Positions 40,293 to 51,915 of a stretch of 64,000 bases of DNA are shown here, in pieces. The DNA lies in the NCBI GenBank assembly GCA_003194525.1, contig NBIV01000038.1:310001-374000 (forward strand). The letters run 5' to 3'. Numbering within the stretch: the first letter of the stretch is position 1; every line of letters starts with the position of its first letter. The notes below the pieces were generated by a model, which saw only the letters and a list, made by a program, of their open reading frames with translations, did no database searches and was not told the DNA's origin. The stretch comes from Gracilariopsis chorda (lineage: Eukaryota; Rhodophyta; Florideophyceae; Gracilariales; Gracilariaceae). A program made the translations under genes and the position numbers.

Positions 40293-41946
40293 GAGGGGGA
40301 GGGTCAGGAAGATTTGGCGCGGTGCGGACCTGGAGCAGAGGGTACGAGAAGCGCAAGGAGATTCGGGTTGTGAAAGTAAGGCCTCTTTATAGCGCTTGCG
40401 CTGACGACAAGTGACGTTTTCTGTGTGGAGTGCGTGGTGATGTTGACGAGATGCTTGAAGCTGTAAACGTTTTTGTTGTGATGCTGTGACTTACCATATC
40501 GACTGTTGTTTGACGCGTTTTTGTAGACAGGTGGAGGCACTGGCGTGGTCGTGAGACTGTGGAGCCGCACGGCGCTGATGCCCGTGTTCCATCTGTTCCT
40601 TGTGGGCGCTCACTACAAGTATCGCTGGACACGCTCGCATCAGTGCCTGGCCCGACACTCCTGTAGCCCATTCGTATCACATTCCTTTCCCCCATTATTG
40701 GCCGATCCACACTGCCAATCGCGATCTCCTTACAGATATTTGTATCTAACATCCAAAGCGCAGGCCGTGGTCCATGATTGCGTATGCTCAAGTCCTCCAG
40801 CATTCTCGCATCCTGTTGTAACGAGAAAGGTTGGGTTACTGTTAAGAGCAAGTCAACCAGTGGGGCAAAGCAATAAGAATACCTTTTACTTGTGGCTTCA
40901 AGACAGCTTATGCTCGATCTTTATTCTTGGTCAGGTGTGAAAGGCAGACATAATCAGCCCTTCCTGTAGTCAGTCGAACTGAGCTACAAACAGCAACCCC
41001 TAGAAGGACAACGTGCTCCTAGAAGGGCCGAGTGCCAGGGTGTCAGAGACTTGGGGGGGTTGGAAAACAAAGCCCAAGAGACAGAGCAGATGAGCTGTGG
41101 GGGCGAGCGGGTGTCGATCGCTGGGAGAAGCAAAACGACTGCTCCTACGGGAGCAGAACTCGCAGTGGCTCGTTTACGGCTTCAGCGATCAGCGCCCGCT
41201 TGCCTTTCCACTGCCAAATAAATACTCTTCTGCGCGCCTGGTAATTCCAATCGCACATCGCAATATGATCCGATGCATTAATCGGGTCGGCGTCGCATCG
41301 TCCACTGTACTGTTGTATGACAGCGGAAGCTGGCACTTATGGTAACTAGAGGCGAGTATGTTGCCAAGCGTCTGGATAGATAAGGATGAGTCAGGACAAA
41401 CTTCCTGCGCTGGGGGGCTCTTTTCTCGCTCCTCTGCCATCGCTTTACTCTGGGGCCTGTTGTTTGCCCGCTTCTTATCCTTCTGGCTCAAGCCCGTTCG
41501 CATGCTTGCATCTCTGTCTTTTGCACTCAACTGCTCTTTCGTAACCTTTTGCATTCACGGTGTTGCTGACAATGTGTGACTAGGCTCTATGCATTAATCT
41601 CAGTAGTGAAGACATAGCTTAAGTCTCCACCACGTCTTACAACTGTACTTTTTATAACTGTACGGTGTTCTCCAGTAGCACGAACCGTCGCTTTGTAGAT
41701 ATGCCACCTACACAGCGTAGACACTCGTTCCAAGTAGAAGTAGTCGCGTTCTTTTTAGTCTACGTTGGGAAAAAACCATTGATTGCATGAAAACTACTGA
41801 TGTAGCTATTTGCCCGAGTCTTAGAGCAAGTCTATTCGCATGATTAATTTGCCTGGTTAAATAGCCAAAGTACCCACGGAAAAATAAACACCACTGCGCG
41901 CATGTCTATCAGCGGCGGTGGCTACATTTTATTTATATCATATGTC
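40293..41946. other. interval without a called gene
   Basis: Holds the second copy of the 59-bp block (40601-40659). No open frame here has motifs, a good start or a length beyond chance. Confidence 0.4.
40601..40659 (+). repeat. 59-bp dispersed block, copy 2
   Basis: Matches the minus strand of 36013-36071 at 55 of 59 positions. It lies inside an unsupported 131-codon frame (40545-40940). Confidence 0.75.
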
Positions 41947-42195
41947 TCAACGTGTAAAATTTTCATTGGGACCAGCGAGGTACTTCTGCGTGACGCGCTG
42001 CAGGAGCGTCCAGCGGCACCTTAGACTAGCCTGCGAGCGGGGGCCGACAACTTTCAGCTGGTTGGAGAAGGCGAGGGCGACGTCGGCCCAAAAGGTTTCG
42101 GCGTTCTGGTCGAGCGTGCGGCGAGAGCAGCTCAGCCACGCTTTGGCTAAGGCCAGGTCTTCTTCGGGCGTAAAGTTGTTGCCCTTTCCCGCCAT
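41947..42195 (-). CDS. SANT/Myb-like DNA-binding domain protein (short)
   Basis: 82 residues, almost all one domain: N-F-T-P-E-E-D-L-A-L-A-K-A-W, a central F-W-A-D-V-A and a C-terminal R-x5-L-R-C-R-W-T-L-L-Q-R helix. This is the trihelix/SANT-like domain found in plant and algal proteins related to Harbinger transposon Myb-like proteins. Such proteins are normally longer, so this is a truncated copy or a one-domain protein. An inverted ACGGAAAA/TTTTCCGT-type repeat lies on both sides (about 41872-41884 and 42306-42318), so it could be carried by a small transposon. Confidence 0.5.
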   Translation of the reverse strand: MAGKGNNFTPEEDLALAKAWLSCSRRTLDQNAETFWADVALAFSNQLKVVGPRSQASLRCRWTLLQRVTQKYLAGPNENFTR

Positions 42196-42349
42196 TTAGA
42201 TGCAAAGGAAGGTTGCAGATAGATTCACGGGGATAGTCCGGAAAGGGCCAAGAGAGAGGAGAGCGTATTCAAAGGTTGGGGGCGATGAAGGTTGAGATAG
42301 TACTATATTTTCCGTGGGAAGGGTTCACGAACTGCGTGGGGTCATTGCT

Positions 42350-42475
42350 GTGATTGCCAATTGGTGGCTTCTTGTTGGTACAAAAAGTAGCATGCCAGTG
42401 GCCAAATGAGTAAATCCATGTGTATTTCAGCCCACTTTTACATATAAATTTACTCATTTAGCCACCAAATTTGGA
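42350..42475. repeat. nested foldback repeat
   Basis: GGCCAAATGAGTAAAT at 42400-42415 pairs with ATTTACTCATTTAGCC at 42448-42463 (one mismatch). Outside these, TTGGTGGC (42361-42368) pairs with GCCACCAA (42461-42468). The arms can fold in more than one way, as in MITE-like foldback DNA. Confidence 0.6.
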
Positions 42476-44305
42476 GATAACCTCTCGAATAGATACTACC
42501 TGTGAAGCTATATTTTCAAAAATACAAGTTTACCACGACGAATAGACATGCTCTTAGCTCCTTTCATTTTTCCGCTATTTTGTTTTTTTGAACTAGCAAT
42601 TTACCTACGCTTGTTCTTTTGAGCACCAACAAAGTGTTGTTTGTCGACAGTTAAGCAAACTTAAAGCATGTAAACTGATGTCAACACTATAGTTACGGCA
42701 AGAATATGCCTTCAGATCCATCTAGGGCTTGGCGCAACAACAAAAGCTCTGCATGCTGCACCAAAGCCAAAATTTTGTGAATGGATCCAAAATGAGAGTG
42801 ATGATACAACTCCAAATTCCAGTTAATTTTGCAGCGACAGTTTGTGAATGCCTAATTTGCCACAGTGGGGAATGTGATGAACTAACTCTGCAAAAGCAGT
42901 CATCATCCTATTTTGTGATTATTATTAAAGGTGTTTGACTACCAATTTTGGAGTATTGAATAATGTCTACTTCATGTGGCAGTTAGTCATAAATACGCCT
43001 CTGTATTTTTATAGAATACGTAAGCCATCCAAATGAATGTAATTACAATTACCCTGAACTGCAAAAGAGACCGCTTTGCCAGTCAATTAGCAACAATAAC
43101 AGTCACCATGCAGCACCACCCAACAAGCTGATCCTTTTGCTTACTATGAAGCTGTTGCAGACGTTTTTGAGCATAAGAGAGCCATTTTGCCAGCTTCTGC
43201 TTTAAACTATCTGAATCTGAATTGCAAGACGTTAGTTGGCAAAGCAACTCCTTTCAATGGACTTAATCCTTTGCATCTTTCAGAAGGTAATATAGAACAG
43301 AAAAGCACAAAAACCTTCAGTTGCCATAATTGCTGCGATTAACAGTGTTAAAGTACCAAAAACGCATAGAAACAAACCTTGAAAAGTAAGAAAAAGTAAA
43401 ACATCAATACGTACCACAAACGTAAAGATTAATGCATAAATTACGATAAATTTGACAAAAAATCATAATTGAATGGCTAAAAGGAAAACTGGATTCCAAA
43501 TACACACATGTATAAGATGACTGTTTTCTGCATTAATCAATCTAATTTATGAGATATGCAGAAAAACAATCATTAGGTTAGAATTTCTAACATGGTACAA
43601 ACAACTCCAAAAAAGAAAAAAAGGTCATCTCAGATCTCCAACAAAGGCATTCAATAGCTTTCTGTTCTTTAGGTAAGGGTGATGCAACGGAGAGACGAAT
43701 GGTGAACTGGGTTTCTACCATACAAATCTCTGCAGCAAAAAAGTTGACGTGGATACAATCTAAGAGCGAACGCACCATTATTTGTCTTCCTTGGTTACAT
43801 ATGCAAATTAAAGGCCCTTGAAGAGTTATGTTTCGCACTTGGTTGACTTCTAGAAGGTTTCGGTAATGTGGTTATTTCATGAGCTAGGACTGCTCATAGA
43901 CGATTTCACACGTAAACCACGGAAGATTCAATTGTCTTTTGGCCACAGGAGCGGGCATGCACCACCAATTGGGATTGATTCTAGTTCATTTAATATATCT
44001 CTTTTTATTTTTTATTTTACACCCTGTTCCAGAGAGTTAGTACTTATTGCGCGGGCGAGTTGCCGTTGCATCAGTAACCAATTTCCAATAATGGACCCCA
44101 ACCTGAGAAATTAGCTTTAGACCTCGCAGCCTTCTCTTGATCTCTACTCTTTATTTGAGTGAGGTACCCTACCCTGTAGGACATCTATTCTTCTTGCTAA
44201 TCTAAAGGATCCCAAGTTTTGAACTTTTGTTCCAACTGCTTTGGTGTTAGTCTTTTTAAAAGGGTTACTCAACGGCACTGCCGTTCATCTCCAGCAATAC
44301 TCTCT
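42476..44305. other. AT-rich interval without a recognised gene
   Basis: Clearly more AT-rich than the rest of the window, with many short frames and none longer than about 80 codons. The minus strand near 43000-43260 gives protein-like fragments with stops. Old non-coding DNA or a decayed transposon is possible. Confidence 0.4.
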
Positions 44306-45566
44306 TGTATTGCAATTTCCGGTGACGGAAAACACCATGAAGATGTTCTTGAACTTCCTTTTAAAAGGTAAACTCAGTGGGAGAGCCCCTCCAAAGATAA
44401 CACGACAAATTTGGTTGTAGGCCGAGGTCACGTTTCGTGACAGGCGCAGGGGAGATAACAAAACAGCTGGCTACTGCAGTGTATTACTCCAACAAATGTG
44501 GTTCAGCTAGTGGTAAGCAAAACGTTTGTAGAATAGGACTTTTTGATTTGGCCTAACAGATAACTTCAATATGTGGTGGTCTCCTTAACATAGCAGCAGC
44601 AACCAGGGGGATCCTGAAAGGAGATCCGCAGGCACCAAGTGGAGAGCGGGTAAACTGGGCAGACGATACTCCTACAAGCGCTGCTATGTGACGCACTGTG
44701 TATCGGCGGCTCAGAAACCACACCTAGAGGATGACGTAATAGTGTACCTGAAGGTGAGTATCACGAGGTTGAACCAGACGAACTAGAACAAGCCTCGAGG
44801 GTGCTTGGTTTACTTCCCCGGAGGTGGAGCTCCAACGGCGCACTACATACAGTGACAGGAGCTGACCTCGACGGAAACTATCTACTGTACCCTATAAACA
44901 TCTAAGTAAGTTAGGTTATTCTACCTAATCTAATTACATTCTGCTGGAATGATTCCTCTGGAGGGGTGTGCTACGTGGCACTAGTTAGAAAATACAGATA
45001 CTCCGTTAGGAATCTTCCGGAACAGCCCATCCTTAGGAGCGTATATAGTAGCCATTGCACTCCATACACGCTTTCTTGGACTGCACCAAGTCCTAGAGGT
45101 ACATCACGTCTAAGTGCTCGTCTCCTTCGGTGATTCTGCGAATCCTCCAGGGGTGCTCCTCGTACTGGCGAGTCTTGTTGCCTCCATCGCAGGTGCTGCC
45201 GTCGCATACGCTTTCCTTCCGCGCGGTCTCTGTTCGGAACCCCTAAGGCAAAGAATCGGACCTGATCTTACGCCTATCCACTCGCGTCCCCTTACACATC
45301 AGGTGTAACTCCTTCTGGTGACCGGGTGCATTTCAGCCCCGTTATTACACTTCTTCGTGCGGGCGATTTTCATATCCTGGAGAAACGCCAGAACGTGGAA
45401 CTATGAATCGGTTCCGCATAATGGAGCGGCCTACGTCTCCTGCATCTTCCAAGGCGTCATCCACACAAATTCCTCAACGGCTTTGTGGTAGCCCCAATTT
45501 TTGAAGGACATATAAGTGGCGGCATTCCTCTGCAGGTATCTCCCTCCTTTTCTGGTCTCAACACAC
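44306..45566 (-). repeat. 3' LTR of element E (right boundary approximate)
   Basis: Starts TGTATTGCAAT, equivalent to TGTGGTGCAAT of D/G and TGTAGTGCAAT of C, followed by A-A-C-A-C-C and other blocks in the same order. Its first hairpins have different sequences at the same places: TTCCG-GTGA-CGGAA (44317-44330) and CCTTTTAAAAGG (44357-44368). The inner end is uncertain; a pyrimidine run at about 45569-45603 (purine on the minus strand) may be the polypurine tract. Confidence 0.5.
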
Positions 45567-45607
45567 AAATTCCTCCTGCTTTTCCTGCTTTCTTCTTCTT
45601 CTTTGGA

Positions 45608-47505
45608 ATGTTTCAAGCTTACGACGATCAATCTTTGACTCCCGTGGATCCTCAGGTGTACCACACCTCTACTGGTGCGCCACTCCAGCCTGGGGAGCAT
45701 CTCGATCATCGCGCCACTCGGGGGTTCTTGCCTTTCCAGGATCGGCGGGTCAGCCTACTGTGCTCCGTCGGTGAATACCTTCATCATTTCGCGACTTACT
45801 CTCATGCGGGGCGCTTCGCGCAGTTCCCGAAACTCCCTGGAGTGAGGGCAAACAGACTAGTGATGTTTCGTATTGCGCCCATCGGCTCCATGTTCGGGTG
45901 CATGGCGATAACGCTCGGACAACCATGGGATACTGCGATACCCCCTACCTTAGGTGTATCGAGTAACGCAAAATCTAGCCGCGTCTGCAACTTCTCCTTA
46001 GAATGAATCCATTCACCATGTGTAGCACCATTCCGGCAGCATCTCTGATGGCCGCTCTCCTTTGGCGTTGCTTCCTTAGGACCCTCTCTAAAACGGCCTC
46101 TATTGGTTAGACCGCAGTCTCTGGGGTACCAGCACTGCGGACGAGGCCCGTATCAGGAACACATTTGTATTCTTCTTCGGATGGCACAACACGGAGTTCC
46201 ATGATATGCCTTCAGATCAGCGTTCCAAATACTAGGTTTCCATCTTCAACTCCTGGAGGTACCATTGGGTGGCGCCTCACCTGCGTGCGGCGACGCCCCT
46301 CGTCTTTGCATATCACATCTCTGAGGTACTGGATACCCACGGCACCCTGAGGGGTTTCGTTATGTTGATTGCCTCTACGGAGTTCGCTGTGGGGGCCATT
46401 ATGGCGTACTTTCAGGAGGCGGACGAGAGTGTCCTTTCCTATACGCGGAGCTGCAATGGTCGCCTTTATTGGGATTCGTCATACCAGCCTACAACGGGTC
46501 GTTTACTTCCCCTTTCGGTGGCAATGATCCAGTACATTCGCTCCTTGGGTGTCTAAAACCTTGTCCGGGGCACCACGTGGAGTGCGGACGAAGCGGAGGC
46601 TCGTCTTGAATACAATCTTCAGGTGGACTGCTCTGAAACCCCTGGTTTTCTTTGGTATGACTATGGGGAAGAAAAGTTCTAACCCAACAGGCGAGGTCCG
46701 AACGGTGACGATGACGAACGCGCATACGTTGCTTTTCCTCGCCATATTGAAGGAAGGGCGCCTAGGGTGCCACGATTTCAGGTCTCCGATTATGATCCTA
46801 AGTTGGAGAGTCTGTTGTTCCGCACGCCAGTTCCTTCTCCGGTTGGGGTATTAGCCGTAGCTTCTATAGTTTGTGGTGATACTTCTCCTAATCCTGCAGT
46901 TGGTGCTGCAGCTCTCGTCACCGTCACTATGGCGTCGGTGCCTGCGGTTCCTGCAGTGGGGATGGATGTTTTGCCCAAGGAGAAGGATGCGACCGCTCCT
47001 GCCCCAGTGGTTCCACCGCCTTCGGTCCTTTCGGCTCCTGCGGTTCAACCGGCATTCAGGACTGTGCTACCGCCGGCTTCTTCCTCACCTCCAGTGTCGG
47101 CCCCTGCGGCCGTTTTCCGGCTTCTCCGTAGCCATCGCCTTCGGTGGCTGGACCTGCTCATCCTATTTAGGCTAGTGCGTCTGCCCCAATGCTGGTATCA
47201 GCAGCTCCTTCGGTGGTTGCCACCGCCGTCAAGCAGCAGAGAGTGCGATGGCAGTCGCCTTTTAGGAGTTTGTGCAAGCCTGCCTGGTGGTGGACATCGC
47301 TGCACCAGCTTCTCCCGCTGAGGCTATGCGCGAAGCTCGCCGCTGGGTTCTGGAGCTCCGGAAGGCACGTACGAATAACGAATACCTGAGGGCAATGCGT
47401 GACAGCCTGAAGATGTTCATGGATAACCAGGCCACGGTGGCGAAGGCGCGCTTGGATGCGAAGTATGCAGAGGCTCTGGTACTTCTGTCACCCGTTCTTG
47501 TATGA
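45608..47505 (+). pseudogene. antisense ORF homologue in element E
   Basis: Pieces in three frames follow the order of the aORF of C, D and G. 45608-46006 contains R-L-V-M-F-R-I-A-P, compared with R-L-R-L-A-P-W-F. 46269-46556 contains T-P-L-V-F-A-Y-H-I-S ... G-R-L-L-P-L-S-V-A-M-I-Q-Y-I-R-S, compared with P-P-V-F-T-Y-L-S-S and the L-L-G-Y-I-D-S-V segment. 46767 onward has F-P-R-H-I-E-G-R followed by an acidic D-Y-D-P and a long Pro/Val/Ala-rich tail. Position and strand relative to pol are also the same. Similarity is weak and judged by eye; homology is likely but not proven. Confidence 0.45.
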
Positions 47506-50500
47506 CGATGTCGCGGAGCCCGCCTACCTGGATGGCGATCGTATCCTTATAGGTGGCGAGGACCTTGTATGGCCCCAAGATGTTTGGTGCCAATCCGCGG
47601 GTGACGCCTGGCGGTTCATCTGACGTCTCCTAGGGTTTGTCGACAAAGATTTCATCCCCTTCCTTCAGGTGAGGGCCTTGATTCACCTTCACGTCGAAGT
47701 TCAGTTTTCATTTTCTTTGAGAGGTGTTTGACCTAGCCTTTGCAAGCGCGAGTGCGTTCTCATACCACCTGACGGTTGCTTTTTTTGATTGGGCTGCCGT
47801 GGGCGACTGAGAACCGTCCACAGTGTGCGCCGTGGCGCGCGTGGCAATCACCGCGCTTGGCAGAAACCGTGACAGCACTAGACTGAACGGTGAAGCCCAT
47901 GTAGAGCGGTGAACCTGAAGGTTGTCGGCATACGTGAGCGCGCCCACGTACGAGTCCCAGTCCTTCTGGCGGTCCGCAATATAGTTTCTTAACCTCAAGG
48001 CAATGGTCTTATTGAACCTCTCCGCTTGGCCATTCGTTTGAAGACGATAGGCGGTGGTACACAGCTGTTTCATCCCCAGCATTTCTGAGATGGGGCCGAA
48101 GAGTTCCGTTGCGACTTTTGGACCATTATCCGTGAGAAGTTACACTGGTTTCTAGTAGGGGTAGACCCAATTCTCCAGAAAGGCGTCTTCAATAACTCCA
48201 GCCGTTGTGCTTCTCAGAGGAATGGCGCGGGTGAGCTTCGAAAACCGGTCGGTGATAACCAGAATATAACAGTATCCTCGCTTCAACTTCGGTAGAGGGC
48301 CCAATGTATCCATGGCTACAAACTCCAAAGGAACTGAACGAGGAAAAAAGGTATAGGGGGTGCTATGCTTCCTTATATTACCCCTAGTGGTGGCGCATGA
48401 ACGGCAGTCTGCCACTGTTTGGTAAGCATCGTTGTCCATGTATGGCCAATAGAACTCTCTCCTCATGATCAAATACATACGGGACCGCCGGGGTGTCCGG
48501 CGAGGGGTGGATAATGCGAAAGATACAGAACCCTAGCCTGCAGGCTGGCTGGGACCACCTTCTGGATTGGGTCTTCAAGGAGTGCGCGGTGCACCAACAC
48601 ACCGTCCCGGTCCATATCGAAGAGAGATGTGGTGTGTCTAATGGTGGCGAGGCTCTCCTTACAGAAAGGATCCGAGCTCTGCTCCTTCAGGAATTCCTCC
48701 ATGTTTATGTGGATTACTTCCTTCTCCTCCTCAACTAGGGCCATCAACTCAGGAATACCGGCATATTTTCCGCTGGGGTTATTACATTCTACAGAATCTC
48801 CTGCAGGCTCGCTTCCTTTCTCCGTGCCACATAGCGTAAGGCACGGAACGGTTTCCTTCAAGGGGGTTATATCTTCTCTATCGGTATGTATACCGGACAG
48901 AGCGTCCACTGCCTGGTGTTTCACGCCTGGGCGGTGGACGATATTAAAGTCGTACCTCAGCAGGCGCAACCTCCAGCGTCGTAGGCGTCTGGATACGTCC
49001 GGCGAGGACAATATGCACTTCAGTGGAGCATGATCAGTCCTCAAGGTTAAGCGCGTACCCTCCAAGTAAGGTTGCAGTAGTAGTACTGCCCACAAGATAG
49101 CGAGACATTCCCGCTCGGAGGTGGAGTAGTTCCGCTCTGCCGGGGAGAGGCTACGACTCCAGAAACCTATTGGCTGCCGTTCACCTTCTCTTTGTTTCTG
49201 TAGGAGAGTGCATTGCACCTGGTACTTACAGACGTCCGTTTCCAAAACCATGCGTCCGTGCCGTTTCGGTAGAACCAATATCGGAGGCTCAATCAGTTTC
49301 CTTTTCAGGATGTCGAAAGCTTCATACTCCTCCTTCTTTGAGGTCCTAGTTTTCGTCGGATTATCTTTCTCCAAAAGGTGGTTCAACGGGGCCGCTATTC
49401 GGGAGAAATTAGAAACAAATGTGAGGAAGACGTTGCACAAACCTAGGAACGAAGGTAGTTCCGTCTGGTCCGTGGGCGGTTTGGCTTCCTTGATGGGGTC
49501 TTGGGTCTTGCTTGATACCTATAGGCGAACGGGAAGCACTACGTGTCGCAGGTAATCCACATAGGACTTTAAAAAGAAACTCTTCTCTAGCTTCAGAGTT
49601 AGGCCAGCATCCTTTAGTAGTTGGAGGACGTGTCTCACATGCGCGAAGTGCTCCTCTACGGTGCGCGAGTAGTTAATGACGTCTTCAATGTATAACAGGG
49701 CGTATTGTCAGTTCACCTTTGACAGTATTATATCCACTGCACGCTGCAATGTGGCGAGGACGTTTTTCAATCCAAAAGACATCCTCAGGAATCTCAATAT
49801 GCCATAGTGAGTGGTGAATGATGTCTTTTCCTTATCAGCTTCGTCCATCTCGATTCTCCAGTATCCAATATTGGTTTCCAGAGTAGAAAATACCAACGCA
49901 TCGCCTAAGGAGTCGATACATTCATCCATGTGGGGTATCGGGTAGGAATATCGCACGGTTATCTCAATCAGGCGCCTGTAATCGATACAAAGCCTCAGAG
50001 ATCCATCTTTCTTCTTAGCAAACACCACCCGGGAGGCTCATTTGGAGGTGGACGGCTCAATCACGCCTTTGTCCAACATTCATTGGATATCCTCACGCTC
50101 GAAATCGCGTGCATGGGGTCCGGCTCTCCTTGGGAGTTGATGTACTGGTTTTGACTCAGGTGTAAACTGGATCCGGTGCTTGGTCAACTTCACTTGGCCC
50201 AAACTGCCGGACCACATATCCTCAAATGTGGATAACATTTCTATTATCTTTTGCCGATACTTTAAAACTTCTTCGCCAATTTGGAGCTTCTCCTGCCATG
50301 GTGCAGGGGTTTTCTCCTTAGGAGGCGACGGAGAAGAATCAGTCTCCATTGCAGTGACAGTGTTCTGTATGGCGAGGTATTCCTGTGGCGGGATCTAGTT
50401 CAGTCATGTAAGAGCGGGCAAAGCTATCCCCACTACGGTGCCCTTGTGGAACCTTAAAAAAGAATTCTTAAGGTTGGCAACGATAACCCTGAAGGGGATT

Positions 50501-51182
50501 ATTGGCACTATTTCCTTGACACCATTCGCCATCATGGAGTGTTGCCCCGTATTAAGGTTAGGGCACCCCTGCAAGAAGGACAAACCTGATGTGGATGATT
50601 GCACCCGGACTTGGCCTGGCTCCTCGCGGGTATCTGAACACTTTTCACTACGCAGAGTTTGTTTGACTGCTTCTCTTTTGGAAGTGTACCCACTTGACGT
50701 GCATTTGCTTCGGGTCCCGGAGATGCAGACATAATACCTACAGGAGCGGCATTATGAAATGTCACCTTCCGCAGGCGTGGGTACATGGCACGCACATACC
50801 GGTCCACAAAAGAAGTCTCCAGTATGCCGCGTTTGGCCACGTTTGTCACCACCAGGAACCGAATTCTCACCTTAAAGGATCCGGCACGGAGATAAAAAGG
50901 CAGAGCCCCGAGGATGTTTAACATTCTCCGCGAGGCATCGCGCATCGCTGGTCATTCTTCCGTCCTTAAGGAGTTTAAGGCCGAGCTGAGGATCATGTCA
51001 ACATGTATCAGGTTTGGAATGGCGCCTGTGTCCAAGATGGTACGTGCAGTGGTTGATGCGAGAGGAGCGCATCTTAAGGAAACAAATACTTTATAGTTCT
51101 CGCATTGGAGCACATATACTGATGCCTCGAAGGTGATAGATGGGTCCGCTGAAAAGGGGGGTTCCACCAATTCCATTCCCAC
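47500..51182 (-). pseudogene. pol: pol of element E
   Basis: Protease L-D-T-G-A-I-P-N (51182-50952). RT lies at 50028-49640 with R-L-C-I-D-Y-R-R-L; the catalytic box is Y-I-E-D instead of Y-x-D-D. RNase H is at 49440-48830 (L-E-T-D-V and T-D-H-A-P-L-K). Integrase runs from about 48620 with a C-x2-C (CRSCA) and D-T-L-G, a stop-broken core, then G-Q-A-E-R-F-N-K-T near 48010. The C-terminal G-P-Y-K-V-L ... E-R-V block is at about 47510-47580. Stops or shifts occur near 50951, 50532, 49707, 49441, 48152 and 47708, so it is long dead. Confidence 0.75.
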
Positions 51183-51421
51183 TTAGCGTACGGGTTCCTC
51201 CCCTTTCCTAGAGGTGACTTCCGTTGGACTGGGCCTCGACGAAAAGGAGCCACGCGGAGCCTCTACGCGCGGTCCTGGGGGTTTTCCTGGGTGGAGGATG
51301 TCGGAGTTATAGGCGCTGCGTTCTTTTGCAACGGTGCAACTGGGGCCACAGCATTCCCTTGCAAGGTGATAGGAGCTGTAGCGGGGACGGCCAATCCCTG
51401 CGTAGATGGTGTTGGGACTGG

Positions 51422-51910
51422 TTAAGCGGCTTTCCCGGATGGGGTGCGGTATTCATAACGACCTTGAGGGGAACGGAAATCCCCATAAGCGGTATGGTAA
51501 CTACCAATCTCCGAATAGGTGTCTTTCACTGCCTCGAAATTCTTCTCCCTCTCCTGAAGGATTACAGCCCTTATTGCTGGGGTGAGAGTGGTGCAGTGCA
51601 CTGGTTCTCGGTACAAACAAATCCTACAAGGTGGTGGGTAACTTAGAGGGTTTGCGAAGCGGACGTCCCTAAAGGATCCCGCTGAGGTGTATGATGTGGG
51701 TGAAGACAGTGTCCGTGAACGGGACGGTGTCCTTTGATGTGACGCAAAGCTGAGAGCAAGTGCGTCCTGCTCCTGTTCGATCGTTAGATCTTCCACGTCT
51801 CCTGAGGTGCTGGTGTCCAACTTAAAGGCCGTAGCTGTGCGATTCCTTAAGGCGGAGGGTTTCTCCGAAAGTGGAGCGTGGCTTCGCCGTGCACCGTAAT
51901 GGGTGTCCAT
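51422..51910 (-). pseudogene. gag: gag 3' end of element E
   Basis: 162 open codons, Ser/Thr/Arg-rich, with one C-R-I-C ... H-C cluster (PPCRICLYREPVHC) where related gags have the zinc knuckle. It ends with TAA and no slippery site. The 5' part of gag is missing because the element E sequence stops at about 51911. Confidence 0.55.
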
Positions 51911-51915
51911 GTAAG

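Larger units (their letters stand above)
44306..51910 (-). mobile_element. Ty3/gypsy retrotransposon E (degenerate, 5' end missing)
   Basis: A 3' LTR-like block (from 44306), a plus-strand antisense ORF homologue (about 45608-47505), then minus-strand pol (51182-47500) and the end of gag (51910-51422). The start of gag, the primer site and the 5' LTR are absent: at about 51911 the sequence switches to RNase H of element F. pol is only distantly related to that of C, D and G and is broken by many stops. No chromodomain is visible; the antisense ORF reaches the end of pol directly. Confidence 0.75.

Noticed and set aside
40055-40414. Plus-strand Gly/Ser/His-rich ORF through the minisatellite
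   Set aside because: It is the complement of the CPEPEP repeat. Only the minus strand has Cys-rich ends that make a coherent protein.
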